A DNA stretch of 64,000 bases. Source: an uncultured Paraprevotella sp. (GTDB lineage: Bacteria > Bacteroidota > Bacteroidia > Bacteroidales > Bacteroidaceae). The stretch covers positions 233,466 to 297,465 of the forward strand of contig URDY01000001.1 in assembly GCA_900546665.1 (NCBI GenBank), in the 5' to 3' direction. The notes under the pieces are model-generated. The model had not been told where the DNA came from. It did no database searches and saw only the letters and a list, made by a program, of their open reading frames with translations. The translations under genes and the position numbers were made by a program. Shown here piece after piece: positions 18,403 through 26,907 of the stretch (the first letter of the stretch is position 1; every line of letters begins with the position of its first letter).

Positions 18403-20961
18403 ATGAGAAAAGTTACTTTAAGCCGTTTTTTGATTTTGTTTGTTTGCCTCTTGGGACCGTTATCCGTGTGGGCAGATAAGAACAAAGGGGATTTAAGCAA
18501 TCTAGTGTGTTTTGTTCGCTTTTTGGGGGAGAGTGAAGAGGTTTTCGAGCATCCTTCTTCTACATATGAACAATTGTTCAATGATGCGACTCCCGGTACC
18601 AACTCTGTTTATAATTATTTTTATGAGGCCTCTTACGGGCAATTGTCCTGGAAAAGTAAATTGTTTCCTGCAGCGGAGAATGATAAGATTTTGTCTTATC
18701 AAACCAAGCGTGAAAGAGAGTATTATAAGGAAAAAGGCAGCATTAATGATATCGGATATGCCGATGAGGTAGACAAGGCTGCGCGAGAGCAGGCTTTGAT
18801 CCGTGAGATTGCGGATTATTTGTCCTCCGAGTTACCCGATGATGTCGTGCTGGACGCTGATAATAACGGAATCATAGATAATTTGTGTATTATCCTGAGC
18901 GGACGGTCGGAGCTAAGCAATCGTCATTTACTGTGGCCTCACCGTTCCGATCTGGCTTTGCCCGATGAGAAGGCTATTTATGTAAAGGGAAAGAAGTTGG
19001 TCGGCTACCTTATGGTCTTTGATGACGCCAATGGCTGGGCATCCTTAGAACCCATTCCACTTAATACCGGAGTATTGTGTCATGAAATGTCACATTCACT
19101 TGGAACTTACGATTTATACCATGTGAATGATGACTTGAATCCTGTAGGAGTATGGGATCTGATGTCCGACAATCTGGTGGTGCCTCAGCAGATGTCAGCG
19201 TATACAAAATATCGTTATTGTGGCTGGTTGGATGACATACCTGAAATATCAGAGCCCGGAACGTATGTATTGAATCCGTTGGGTGGACAGAATAAAGAGA
19301 ATGTAGCTTATAAGATCTGTCCGATTGGATCGGAAGAGTATTTTATTGTGGAATATAGAAAGAAAGAGGGGACTTTTGATGTAGGTTTGCCTGAATCCGG
19401 TTTGTTAGTTTATCGCATTAATCCGAATTTTACGGGAGGAAATGTAAATTATAACGGTTCTACCCGTTTGGATGAGGTTTACATATTCCGTCCGGGCGGA
19501 ACGACTACTACTGACGGAAATGTTGAGCAGGCAGCCTTTAGTAGTGAGAGTGGACGAAATATGTTTGGTGGAACGGCAGACGTTAAGCCCTTTTACAGTG
19601 ACGGTACCGTGGCTCGTTTTGCTTTGACCAATATCTCTGCATGTGGAGAAACACTTTCATTTGATTTGGAGAAATTAGCCAATCAGATAAAACTGTCTGA
19701 GGAAATGGTTACCTTTACAGGTAAGGCCGGTGAAAAACTGGAATTGACTGTAGAATCAGATGTCGATTGGTTGATTAATGAGGTTCCGGACTGGTTGAAG
19801 GTCAGTCAGAGCGAAGGTCAGCCGGGCGAGACAAAGATAACGTTGGAAACGTTGTCGTCTAATGAGACAACCCAGACTAGGAGCGCAGAACTTATATTTA
19901 CCTCTTCTTCAGATACTTCCTTGAAAACCGTTTTAAAGGTCAGTCAGCAATCAGATGTCCTTCTGCCGCCTTCAGCGTTAACGGCAGCTGTTTCAGAGGA
20001 TGGTTCGGTCAAATTAGAATGGGCTGCGCCTCAGGAAGGTCAGCTTATTTTGTTTGACGGATTTGAGGATACGGAAAATCCTAATGGATGGACGATTCAG
20101 AATTACGGCGACAGAGGTTGGACCTGGCAGCAGGCAGAGAAAAACTATATGCCTTACTCAGGCAATTACTCTATGTACATGAAGAGTGCGTGGGAGGATC
20201 TCCATCAAGACGAACGTCTGATCTCTCCTGTATTCTCAAATGGTCAGACTTTGACATTCTATAGTAAGTCAATCGCTCCGCAGAAAACAGTAAAGAATCA
20301 GTATTATTTTGTGGAAGTAAGCCAAGACGGAGGTGTAGTCTGGGAACCTGTCTATGACTTGATGAAGGATTGCGATGTTGTGAATGATTATGTGAAGATT
20401 ACGATCGATCTTTCCGCCTATCAGTCTGACCGGATGCGTATTTCTTTCCATGCTTATGATTCCAATAATATAGGTCTGTCTTACTGGTGGCAAATAGATG
20501 ACGTGAATATCTATTCTGCTTCAGATGAGGCTGTGATTAAAGGATATGCCATTTACCGTAATGGTGTGAAGATAGGAGAGAGCACAGAGTGTACGTATAC
20601 GGATACGGCGCCTTTAGCAGGAGAAAATATCTATACGGTACGTGCCTTAAGTGATTTTGGAGAAACATCAGACTCAGAGCCTGTATCAGTTTTGTGTAAT
20701 CCGGATAATATCAGTCAGGTTACAGATGATGCGGACATGCTGAAGATTAGAATTGATAATCGCGTCATGAAACTGAATGCAGATGCACCGTTGGCTCAAG
20801 TAGAGTTGTTTGCAATGGACGGCACGTGTCTTTATCGTCAAGGAGCTGTCGGAAAAGAATATACTATGAATATGTCCCAATATAGATCCGGAGGATATAT
20901 TTTGGTATGTAGAATGGCTGACACGAATAAGACGGTCGTGAAAAAGATCTTGGTTCCTTGA
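18403..20961 (+). CDS. secreted M6-family metalloprotease with BACON and jelly-roll domains
   Basis: An 852-residue exported protease. Signal peptide MRKVTLSRFLILFVCLLGPL; catalytic M6 (immune-inhibitor-A-like) domain with HEMSHSLGTYDLYH (His227, Glu228, His231); a BACON domain (VESDVDWLINEVPDWLKVSQ) at about 430-525; a cleaved-adhesin/jelly-roll region (DGFEDTENPNGWTIQNYGDR to WQIDDVNIY) at about 550-705; an FN3-like stretch (YAIYRNGVKIGEST); and a C-terminal sorting-like domain (LAQVELFAMDGTCLYRQG). It should act outside the cell or on its surface. It stands alone on the plus strand, divergent from the LRR-protease-SusCD operon, and is likely part of the same protein-degrading function. Confidence 0.9.
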   Translation: MRKVTLSRFLILFVCLLGPLSVWADKNKGDLSNLVCFVRFLGESEEVFEHPSSTYEQLFNDATPGTNSVYNYFYEASYGQLSWKSKLFPAAENDKILSYQTKREREYYKEKGSINDIGYADEVDKAAREQALIREIADYLSSELPDDVVLDADNNGIIDNLCIILSGRSELSNRHLLWPHRSDLALPDEKAIYVKGKKLVGYLMVFDDANGWASLEPIPLNTGVLCHEMSHSLGTYDLYHVNDDLNPVGVWDLMSDNLVVPQQMSAYTKYRYCGWLDDIPEISEPGTYVLNPLGGQNKENVAYKICPIGSEEYFIVEYRKKEGTFDVGLPESGLLVYRINPNFTGGNVNYNGSTRLDEVYIFRPGGTTTTDGNVEQAAFSSESGRNMFGGTADVKPFYSDGTVARFALTNISACGETLSFDLEKLANQIKLSEEMVTFTGKAGEKLELTVESDVDWLINEVPDWLKVSQSEGQPGETKITLETLSSNETTQTRSAELIFTSSSDTSLKTVLKVSQQSDVLLPPSALTAAVSEDGSVKLEWAAPQEGQLILFDGFEDTENPNGWTIQNYGDRGWTWQQAEKNYMPYSGNYSMYMKSAWEDLHQDERLISPVFSNGQTLTFYSKSIAPQKTVKNQYYFVEVSQDGGVVWEPVYDLMKDCDVVNDYVKITIDLSAYQSDRMRISFHAYDSNNIGLSYWWQIDDVNIYSASDEAVIKGYAIYRNGVKIGESTECTYTDTAPLAGENIYTVRALSDFGETSDSEPVSVLCNPDNISQVTDDADMLKIRIDNRVMKLNADAPLAQVELFAMDGTCLYRQGAVGKEYTMNMSQYRSGGYILVCRMADTNKTVVKKILVP

Positions 20962-20985
20962 TTGGGTTCTATTCCAGATAATGTA

Positions 20986-21020
20986 AAAACGGCTTCTGAT
21001 CAATCAGAAGCCGTTTTTTT
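20986..21020. terminator. bidirectional terminator
   Basis: A perfect stem, AAAACGGCTTCTGA with TCAGAAGCCGTTTT, with a T-run on the plus side and a short one on the minus side. It lies between the convergent M6 and M16 genes and overlaps the first bases of the M16 3' end. Confidence 0.9.
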
Positions 21021-22326
21021 ATTTATAGATAAGGGTAGTCAGATTTTCGGGTGCAAACAGTTCACAGGCTACTTTATGCAGTTCATCTGCAGTCAAGGCA
21101 TCTATTTTGCCATAAAGCTTTTCGATACTTCGTGGGCGGTCATAATGAAGGAATGTTTTTCCCATAGCCAATGCCATACTTTCAAAATTATCTCCGGAAA
21201 TGCCTATCTGTCCTTTGATTTGCCGCTTGGCAGCAGCAAGGGCAGTTTCGCTCATTGGTGCGGCAGTCAGTTTTTTCAGTTCGTTGGCGACCAGACGTTG
21301 GCAGCGTGCCACATCGTGTTCGTCGCAGCCGAAATAGATACTCCATACGCCCGTATCCGTATAGCAGGTCATGTTGCTTTCCACGCTGTATACCAATCCG
21401 TTTTTTTCCCGCAAACTAAGGTTTAGCCGCGAATTCATGCCTGGACCACCCAGAATGTTGTTTAACAGGTAGAGAGCAATATGGCGGGGGTCCTTGGCAC
21501 TGTATGCCCGACAGCCAATCATGACATGCGCCTGATGCGTATTTTTTTCGACAGTGATTTTTTGAGGACGGTAGGGTGGAATGGCTTCCCTCAGAGGAAT
21601 ATGTTTTTCCTGAATAGAATTTTCGGTAAGAAGTTTTTTCAGGGGAGCATTTTCCAGTAAGGATGAGGCTACTTTTCTCAGTGATTTTTCTACTTCTCTT
21701 TTGACCGTTTCCGGTTCAATCTGACCGTATACGAACAGTATGGCATTATCAGGTCTGTAAAGTCGTGTGGCGAAATTCTGTACGTCCTGGCTTTTGAATT
21801 CCCGGAGATGGTCTGCTTCACCCAAAATGTTACGTCCCAATGGATGTCCGTCGAAAACCAGTCTTTCGAAGTCATCAAAGATCAGTTCTGCCGGTGAATC
21901 ATTATAACTTTCTATTTCATCAATGACCACTTCCACTTCCTTGTTCATTTCCGGTTGGGGGTATACACTACCGAATACGATGTCTGTCAGAAGGTCGACA
22001 GCTCTGCTGAAATGTTCTTTCAGGAAAGCCGTATAATATACTGTTTCTTCTTTTCCCGTATAGGCATTCAGGTCGCCTCCAACTGCTTCCATACGATTAA
22101 GTATATGCCATGCCCGTCGTCTGTGTGTACCTTTGAAAGTCAGGTGTTCGCAAAAATGGGCCAGTCCGTTTTCATTGGCTTCCTCATCTCTTGTACCGGC
22201 ATTTACAGCTATACCGCAGTAGGCCACATCTGTGGCAGAAGGGGCGCAGGTCAACCGCAACCCACATGGAAGGGTTGTGGTGAACGGAGTCTCCTTGGAT
22301 GTATTATGAATATTTGATGTTGTCAT
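21019..22326 (-). CDS. M16 family peptidase (processing-peptidase type)
   Basis: A 435-residue insulinase-fold peptidase with the inverted zinc motif HFCEH (His57, Glu60, His61) and the downstream acidic ligand region EVEVVIDEIESYNDSPAE. The second half carries GGPGMNSRLNLSLREKNGLVYSVES, the usual inactive-lobe pattern. It resembles the YmxG/mitochondrial processing peptidase group; the cellular substrate in Bacteroidales is unknown. An in-frame ATG exists at 22359, but a -7 box at 22346-22353 lies downstream of it, so 22326 is the start. No signal peptide is seen, so it is probably cytoplasmic. Confidence 0.93.
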   Translation of the reverse strand: MTTSNIHNTSKETPFTTTLPCGLRLTCAPSATDVAYCGIAVNAGTRDEEANENGLAHFCEHLTFKGTHRRRAWHILNRMEAVGGDLNAYTGKEETVYYTAFLKEHFSRAVDLLTDIVFGSVYPQPEMNKEVEVVIDEIESYNDSPAELIFDDFERLVFDGHPLGRNILGEADHLREFKSQDVQNFATRLYRPDNAILFVYGQIEPETVKREVEKSLRKVASSLLENAPLKKLLTENSIQEKHIPLREAIPPYRPQKITVEKNTHQAHVMIGCRAYSAKDPRHIALYLLNNILGGPGMNSRLNLSLREKNGLVYSVESNMTCYTDTGVWSIYFGCDEHDVARCQRLVANELKKLTAAPMSETALAAAKRQIKGQIGISGDNFESMALAMGKTFLHYDRPRSIEKLYGKIDALTADELHKVACELFAPENLTTLIYK

Positions 22327-22345
22327 TATTGCTGGATTTTCGTTG

Positions 22346-22353
22346 CAAAGATA
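22346..22353 (-). promoter_or_regulatory. -7 box for the M16 peptidase gene
   Basis: The minus strand reads TATCTTTG, an exact TAnnTTTG match, 20 bases before the ATG at 22326. It excludes the more upstream in-frame ATG. Confidence 0.65.
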
Positions 22354-22407
22354 CAACATTATCAGGAGAAATGAAGTTTATCCTTTTGTTTTGGTTTGCA
22401 ATCACTG

Positions 22408-22830
22408 TCATCTGTAGTTTCTGGGAGAAACACCAAATTTCTTTTGAAAGCTTCTTGAGAAATGCGATAATGATTTAAATCCTACCATACTGCAAACTTC
22501 GTTGACTCTAAGCCCGCCCGTTTTGAGCAGGTATGCGGCATGGTCAAGGCGTATCATAGAGATAAATTCACCAGGTGTCAGATCTGTCAGGCCTTTCATT
22601 TTACGATAAAAATTAGATCTGCTCATGTTCATGGCTTCTGCAAGATGATCTATATTCAAATCCTCTTCATCTATATGATTGATGATCAGACTTTTCAGAT
22701 CATTGATAAAGTTCTGGTCCATTGGTATGTAATCCGTTTCTGCAACGATGCTGACAGGTTCTTTGCTTATTCTGTTTTTTATCCGTTGTCTGTTATCCAA
22801 TAAACCTTTTATTCATGATTTTAAGTAATC
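22408..22830 (-). pseudogene. C-terminal stub of a hybrid two-component (HTCS) regulator
   Basis: About 130 residues with an AraC-type HTH (LNIDHLAEAMNMSRSNFYRK, GGLRVNEVCSMVGFKSLSHF, FGVSPRNYR). The preceding residues (GLLDNRQRIKNRISKEP, then FINDLKSLIINHIDEEDLN) match the linker that joins receiver and HTH in Bacteroides hybrid two-component systems, and standalone AraC proteins lack it. No ATG starts the frame (TTG 22800 is the first option), a TGA lies six codons upstream of that TTG, and the IS4-type element begins at 22832. The sensor and receiver parts are absent on the other side of the element. I read it as a deletion remnant. Confidence 0.7.
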
Positions 22831-22831
22831 C

Positions 22832-24392
22832 ATTCAAGTTTCGCAAGTATCCCTATGCCGTCTTTTTCACTTCGCATAAATCTTTAATGATGTTGATTTT
22901 TGGATTGTCATAGGCAATCATCCTGATGATTTCCTCTTCATCCGCCGAGAATAGCTCTGCGATGACAGCTACAATCTGCAGGATCAGTTCCCATATCCGT
23001 TCGGTCACCGAGAGTTCCATCGCTCCGTTGACAGTCCGGTCAAACAGTCCCCCTATGGTTTCATAGGCTTCAAACCTCTTGATGTGGGAAAGGATGTTGT
23101 ATTGCATCAGTGTCAGGCTTATGCTTGCTATTTGTGAAGAGAAGTTCCTGCATTGGCATTTCCCGAGCCTGAGCAGCCCTTTCATTTCCGAGAAGCAGAC
23201 TTCAATGGCCCAACTCATGGAGTAAATCCGGTAGGCTTCAAAGAAACCCAGTCGGGTATCAGTGTAAAGGAATGCGTTCCATGCCCCTTTCCTGCCTCTT
23301 TTGCAGAAGAAGATCCGGATTTTCCGGTTGGCGTATTCGGCATCCATGTGGGCATAATAGCAGTTCAGCCTGCGGCTGTACCTGACCGACTTTTCCTTCT
23401 TCAGCCTGTCGACGATGCCGGGAGCGTTCAGGTTTCCCGCTTCGGTCTTGTATCTGGTTTTCCCCATCTTTATCATGCCTGTCAGATGGCATTCCAAATG
23501 TCTTGAAGTGATGAATCGTATCAAGTCTGCACAGGTGAACCGACTGTCAACCGGCAGGTAATCAGACCGTATGCCTTTCTTCAAGGCATGCCTCACCATT
23601 TCAATGGAACGCTCAATCTTGCTTTGTTTATATTCCCGGATACGGGTGTTGACCACGGATTCTCCGTCACGGACTTTGCAGAAGCGGGCATTCCGCTGCT
23701 TGTTTGTCAGCCCTTGTGTCTTTTCAGGGTTCTTTCCTTCCTCGCCATGAAGCGAAAAGTCAAGCATGGTCTGTGTCTTCCCGTCGGTATGGCACAGGAA
23801 CAGCCCCTTGAAGCCGAGGATGCTCCTGTGCAGCACATGGGAATAGATACGGCCTATCAGCTCTGTCTTGAAGCCGGTCTTGGGCAAGTCCGTATCGTCA
23901 ATTATCAGACACTGAAGAGCCCCTTTCGAGTCGCTACTTGCACCGGTCCGCCTCAAAAGACGCAAGGACATCCTATAGACCAGCTTGCGCCAGTCGATGT
24001 GGTCCTGTTCCAGGAAACGGTAGAACATATCCTTTCGACAGGAAAATAACTTCGAGAGACCGGAATGGCTGTATTGGAAAGAGTTCCTCACCATGAAGAA
24101 AGGGAAGAGCAAAAGCAGTTCCAACACCTGGAGACTGGTGAGTTTACACTTATGCCGTTTCTCAATTCCGATGCCGGAGAAATTGAGGTTCTGGCGGGAG
24201 ATGGTACCGATTATACAATTAATAGCCCTGTTATAATCATTTTTAGAAAAAAATGAGTCTATTTCTGAAATAATATGTTTATCTTTAGCCATAGCTTTTA
24301 GTATTGAGCTCTTTTTAAGAGCACTTAAAGATACTCATTTTCTGTGAAATACAGAACTAAAAGCTATACTTTTTTACTTGCGAAACTTGAAT
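22832..24392 (-). mobile_element. IS4-type insertion sequence, complete ends
   Basis: The element is bounded by perfect 18-bp inverted repeats: ATTCAAGTTTCGCAAGTA at 22832-22849 and its reverse complement at 24375-24392. It contains one full-length transposase gene, so it looks intact (about 1.56 kb). I found no direct target duplication in the flanks (AGTAATCC on the left, AAAGCAGA on the right), which suggests a rearrangement after insertion. Confidence 0.85.
22853..24292 (-). CDS. IS4-type DDE transposase
   Basis: A 479-residue transposase with the DDE triad in IS4-like context: LIIDDTDLPKTGF (first Asp), YLPVDSRFTCADLI (second Asp), and the Y-(2)-R/W...E-(6)-K block YSMSWAIEVCFSEMKGLLRLG (Glu and Lys). 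The N-terminus has a helical DNA-binding region (LTSLQVLELLLLFPFFM). It moves its element by cut-and-paste. The frame is uninterrupted, and the gene fills nearly all of the space between the inverted repeats. Its G+C content is visibly higher than that of the flanks, consistent with recent arrival. Confidence 0.93.
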   Translation of the reverse strand: MAKDKHIISEIDSFFSKNDYNRAINCIIGTISRQNLNFSGIGIEKRHKCKLTSLQVLELLLLFPFFMVRNSFQYSHSGLSKLFSCRKDMFYRFLEQDHIDWRKLVYRMSLRLLRRTGASSDSKGALQCLIIDDTDLPKTGFKTELIGRIYSHVLHRSILGFKGLFLCHTDGKTQTMLDFSLHGEEGKNPEKTQGLTNKQRNARFCKVRDGESVVNTRIREYKQSKIERSIEMVRHALKKGIRSDYLPVDSRFTCADLIRFITSRHLECHLTGMIKMGKTRYKTEAGNLNAPGIVDRLKKEKSVRYSRRLNCYYAHMDAEYANRKIRIFFCKRGRKGAWNAFLYTDTRLGFFEAYRIYSMSWAIEVCFSEMKGLLRLGKCQCRNFSSQIASISLTLMQYNILSHIKRFEAYETIGGLFDRTVNGAMELSVTERIWELILQIVAVIAELFSADEEEIIRMIAYDNPKINIIKDLCEVKKTA

Positions 24393-24402
24393 AAAGCAGA
24401 GT

Positions 24403-24582
24403 ATGAGAAAGGAATATTCTACCCCTCAGATCGTTCTGAGTATGATTATAAGTGAAGGCATAATAGCGACTTCTGTTTCCTCCAATCTGGATGATTTGAA
24501 TTACGGAGGTAATGCTTCAGATCATGATATCTATGAAGCAGATATTAACATAGACCACGGATGGGGAGATTTATGGAAATGA
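24403..24582 (+). CDS. small hypothetical protein (59 aa)
   Basis: A short frame beginning MRKEYSTPQIVLSMIISEGI and ending HGWGDLWK, with a hydrophobic first half and an acidic second half. It resembles the tiny proteins starting K-x-Y-x-x-P-x-I that are frequent in Bacteroidales next to secreted-protein genes, whose function is unknown. The ATG lies 11 bases from the right end of the IS, so any native promoter was probably displaced. A terminator-like hairpin follows at 24620. Its reality as a gene is uncertain. Confidence 0.45.
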   Translation: MRKEYSTPQIVLSMIISEGIIATSVSSNLDDLNYGGNASDHDIYEADINIDHGWGDLWK

Positions 24583-24619
24583 TAGAATGGTTTAATTTTT
24601 AAGTTAGGTTGGTTAATTG

Positions 24620-24655
24620 ACGTGTCAGATCTGTGAAGATCAGGCACGTTTTTTT
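24620..24655 (+). terminator. terminator after the small ORF
   Basis: A stem of ACGTGTCAGATCT with AGATCAGGCACGT (two mismatches), followed by seven T. Confidence 0.7.
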
Positions 24656-25040
24656 ATGCTCCTGGAATGAAAGTCTGATTTTTAATTCAGGATAGATGAA
24701 TACTCTTTTTCTCGAAGTAGTCTGTTGGCAGATTGTTGAGATCATTCCGTCTTTTTTGAGGAAAGCAGGATGAAGGGGGAAACTCTATTGTTGGATGACG
24801 GATAGAAACAGTCCAAAATCTGAATGAGATGATATAAAAATTCAAACCTGTTGATAAACTTTTCCTGAATAGTATTTTTTGTACAATTTTTTATGTAAAT
24901 TTATCGCGTTCGTGATGATTGTGGCTGAATATAAGTTTTTGATTTAATATTCAAGATTAACAGATGTTTGGACGAAACTTAAATTTGAATGAGTGAAAAA
25001 CAGCATAAAATAGATTTAAATTGATAAAACAGTTCTTACT
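24656..25040. other. intergenic region, no gene seen
   Basis: About 385 AT-rich bases upstream of the broken lipoprotein gene. No ORF or RNA was recognised and no exact -7 box was found near the lipoprotein start. Confidence 0.5.
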
Positions 25041-25934
25041 ATGAAAAATTTTATTACGAAATGGTTGGTTTCTCTGGTATCTGTGGGGTGTATGGTAGCC
25101 TGCAACGATACGGACGATACGGTGCCCGAACTTCCTGGTGATGGAGGGACGGATAATGTGGAAATAATACGTGAGGATTTGTCAGCAGCCGATTCCTCTT
25201 TCTTCAATTCCATTTTGCCTTATTTGGAACGGAATGGTATGATACGTATAGACAGTCGTGACGATCTGTCTGCATGGTTACCGGATACGTTGCAGATTCC
25301 AGCGGATATGGATTTTGAGCGGTATACTTATCTGGTGGGTTGAGCGGAGCTTTATTCTCCTTCTTACTACGTACAGCAGGACACATTGGCATATACCAAC
25401 GGCCGTTTCAGATATTTGTTCGATTATTTTTATTCCAGTACCGATACCGATGCACATTCACTCCGTTTGATTTGTGGCAAGTATGCCAAGCTGGCAGCAT
25501 CGGGAGGCATATCGCTTTCTGTGAATGCCGAGCGTGGTTTGGGACTGGTGTATAATACGGAAATATTGAATAGCGGTTTGTCTACGCCGGATTTCAATAT
25601 GGAAGACAGACAGTTTGTGTTGATACGCACGATATCGGATTTCTTGAATTATATCTCCTGGCCGGAAGCTTTTAATTACACTTTTTTTTATACAATGGAT
25701 TATGCGAGGTATTCAGTGATATTGTGGAAACGGAAGACCAAAGCGGGACTAATCGAGACCGGCAGGAATATAGAATTAAAGCCTTTGTTACCCAAGGCAT
25801 ACCGTTATGTTGTAGCGAGCACATTCGAGTATACTCTGCTTCCTGAAGCCTATACACGTTATATGGTTTCCGTTATTGACAAGGTGCCGGATGATGTAAC
25901 GATAGATTGTGAATTTAAAGATACTTACAAATAA
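25041..25934 (+). pseudogene. lipoprotein interrupted by an in-frame stop codon
   Basis: A lipoprotein frame starts MKNFITKWLVSLVSVGC with lipobox-like MVAC before NDTDD. It ends at TGA 25341-25343 after 100 codons, but the same frame continues for 197 codons to TAA 25932-25934 (AELYSPSYYVQQDTLAYTNG onward). With the TGA read as an amino acid (Trp by a single G-to-A change is simplest), the product would be 297 residues. The family is not recognised; ERNGMIRIDSRDDLSAWLPD and [19 protein letters not shown] are its most distinctive segments. A strong hairpin closes the unit at 25942. It is probably an inactivated gene. Confidence 0.7.
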
Positions 25935-25941
25935 TCTTTCC

Positions 25942-25980
25942 CTGTTGAGGCGGTCTTAAAGCAAAAGACCGCCTCAACAG
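25942..25980 (+). terminator. hairpin after the broken lipoprotein
   Basis: Perfect 16-bp arms (CTGTTGAGGCGGTCTT and its complement) around a 7-base loop, 8 bases after the stop codon. No T-run follows. Confidence 0.75.
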
Positions 25981-26261
25981 AATACCGTTTCTAGAATATA
26001 TAGGCCGGATAGGAGTGTTGATTTTGTTTGAAAAGACTTTGTAATAAGATAGAAAAAGGACTTTTGCAACATACCTGATTGAGTCTTTAAATCCCTTCCT
26101 TCTGTTTTTTCTAAAAAGTCCTTCACTCCTTCACTTCCCTTTATTGATGCGGGGTGTAGGGTGAATGAGACCCTTCATTACCCCTTCACTTTCTCTTTCA
26201 CCGGACTTTTGGACGTCGGAAGGCATATTTTAAGCTGGGACCAGGATGGGAGATCTTCAGA

Positions 26262-26320
26262 AAAGTAAAGCTTACTTTCAAAAAAGTAAGCTTTACTTTT
26301 TTGAAAGTAAGCTTTACTTT
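26262..26320. repeat. three 17-bp palindrome-like units with 21-bp period
   Basis: Unit AAAGTAAGCTTTACTTT occurs at 26283-26299 and 26304-26320 in direct orientation and at 26262-26278 inverted. The spacers are CAAA and TTTG, complementary to each other. Each unit is a near-palindrome centred on AAGCTT. Function unknown. Confidence 0.85.
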
Positions 26321-26798
26321 TTTCAAAAGATGCCGGAACCTGAATTTTTGTTTTTGTCTTTTATATTTACAATTTGGCGTTTGAAGGGGTTTAAGGTACC
26401 TGAAGATCTGTGAATGATGGATGTTCATTTGTAACTATCTGATTATCATATTGATATATGCAATAATGAAGAGGTGAAGCATTTTATTCGTATTGTTACC
26501 ATGGGAGATGGCTTTAGTCAGTGGATTCCGGGTATGGAAAATCCGGTTTCAGGCAGTCATTATCCTAAGAAAAACCATCTTTAGGAAAAACATAGGGACC
26601 CCAAAATGGTTTGAAAATGCGATCTTTTCCTTAATCTGTAATATTGGAAAATAATCAGAGAATATCGTACAGACCGTTATCAGCATGTAGGATGCTTGAA
26701 CGGGGAGAAATCGGCAATAAATACAGGTAACTGAGGTAGGGAGATGAAGAGGTGAACAATAAGCGAGGGAGGTAAATTCAGGTCTTTAAACACAATAA
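26321..26798. other. intergenic region with possible coding remnant
   Basis: No convincing gene. An open stretch of about 50 codons at 26433-26583 (+) without a start reads like coding sequence (HFIRIVTMGDGFSQWIPGME), but has no recognised family. It may be a gene remnant. The rest is featureless. Confidence 0.3.
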
Positions 26799-26829
26799 AC
26801 CCCTGAATGTAAATGAACATTCAAGGGGT
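26799..26829 (-). terminator. terminator of the feo gene
   Basis: A stem of ACCCCTGAATGT with ACATTCAAGGGGT (one bulge), about 80 bases downstream of the feo stop on the minus strand and followed there by TTATTGTGTTT. Confidence 0.7.
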
Positions 26830-26907
26830 ATGAAAGTGGGATTGTTCTGTTATCAATCAAGAGTTAAAAACGGACATTAGATCTCCTGGCCGGAGCAATT
26901 GTGATTT

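Noticed and set aside
23588..24049. 153-codon plus-strand frame in the IS
   Set aside because: Antisense to an intact DDE transposase.
25341..25343. TGA read as selenocysteine
   Set aside because: No Cys/Sec-type redox context and no obvious selenocysteine insertion hairpin just downstream; a nonsense mutation is simpler.
26262..26320. CRISPR array
   Set aside because: Only three 17-bp units with 4-base spacers and no cas genes.
26198..26428. Minus-strand frame with repeated KVKLTF segments
   Set aside because: It is the translation of the AAGCTT-centred repeat array and has no other coding character.
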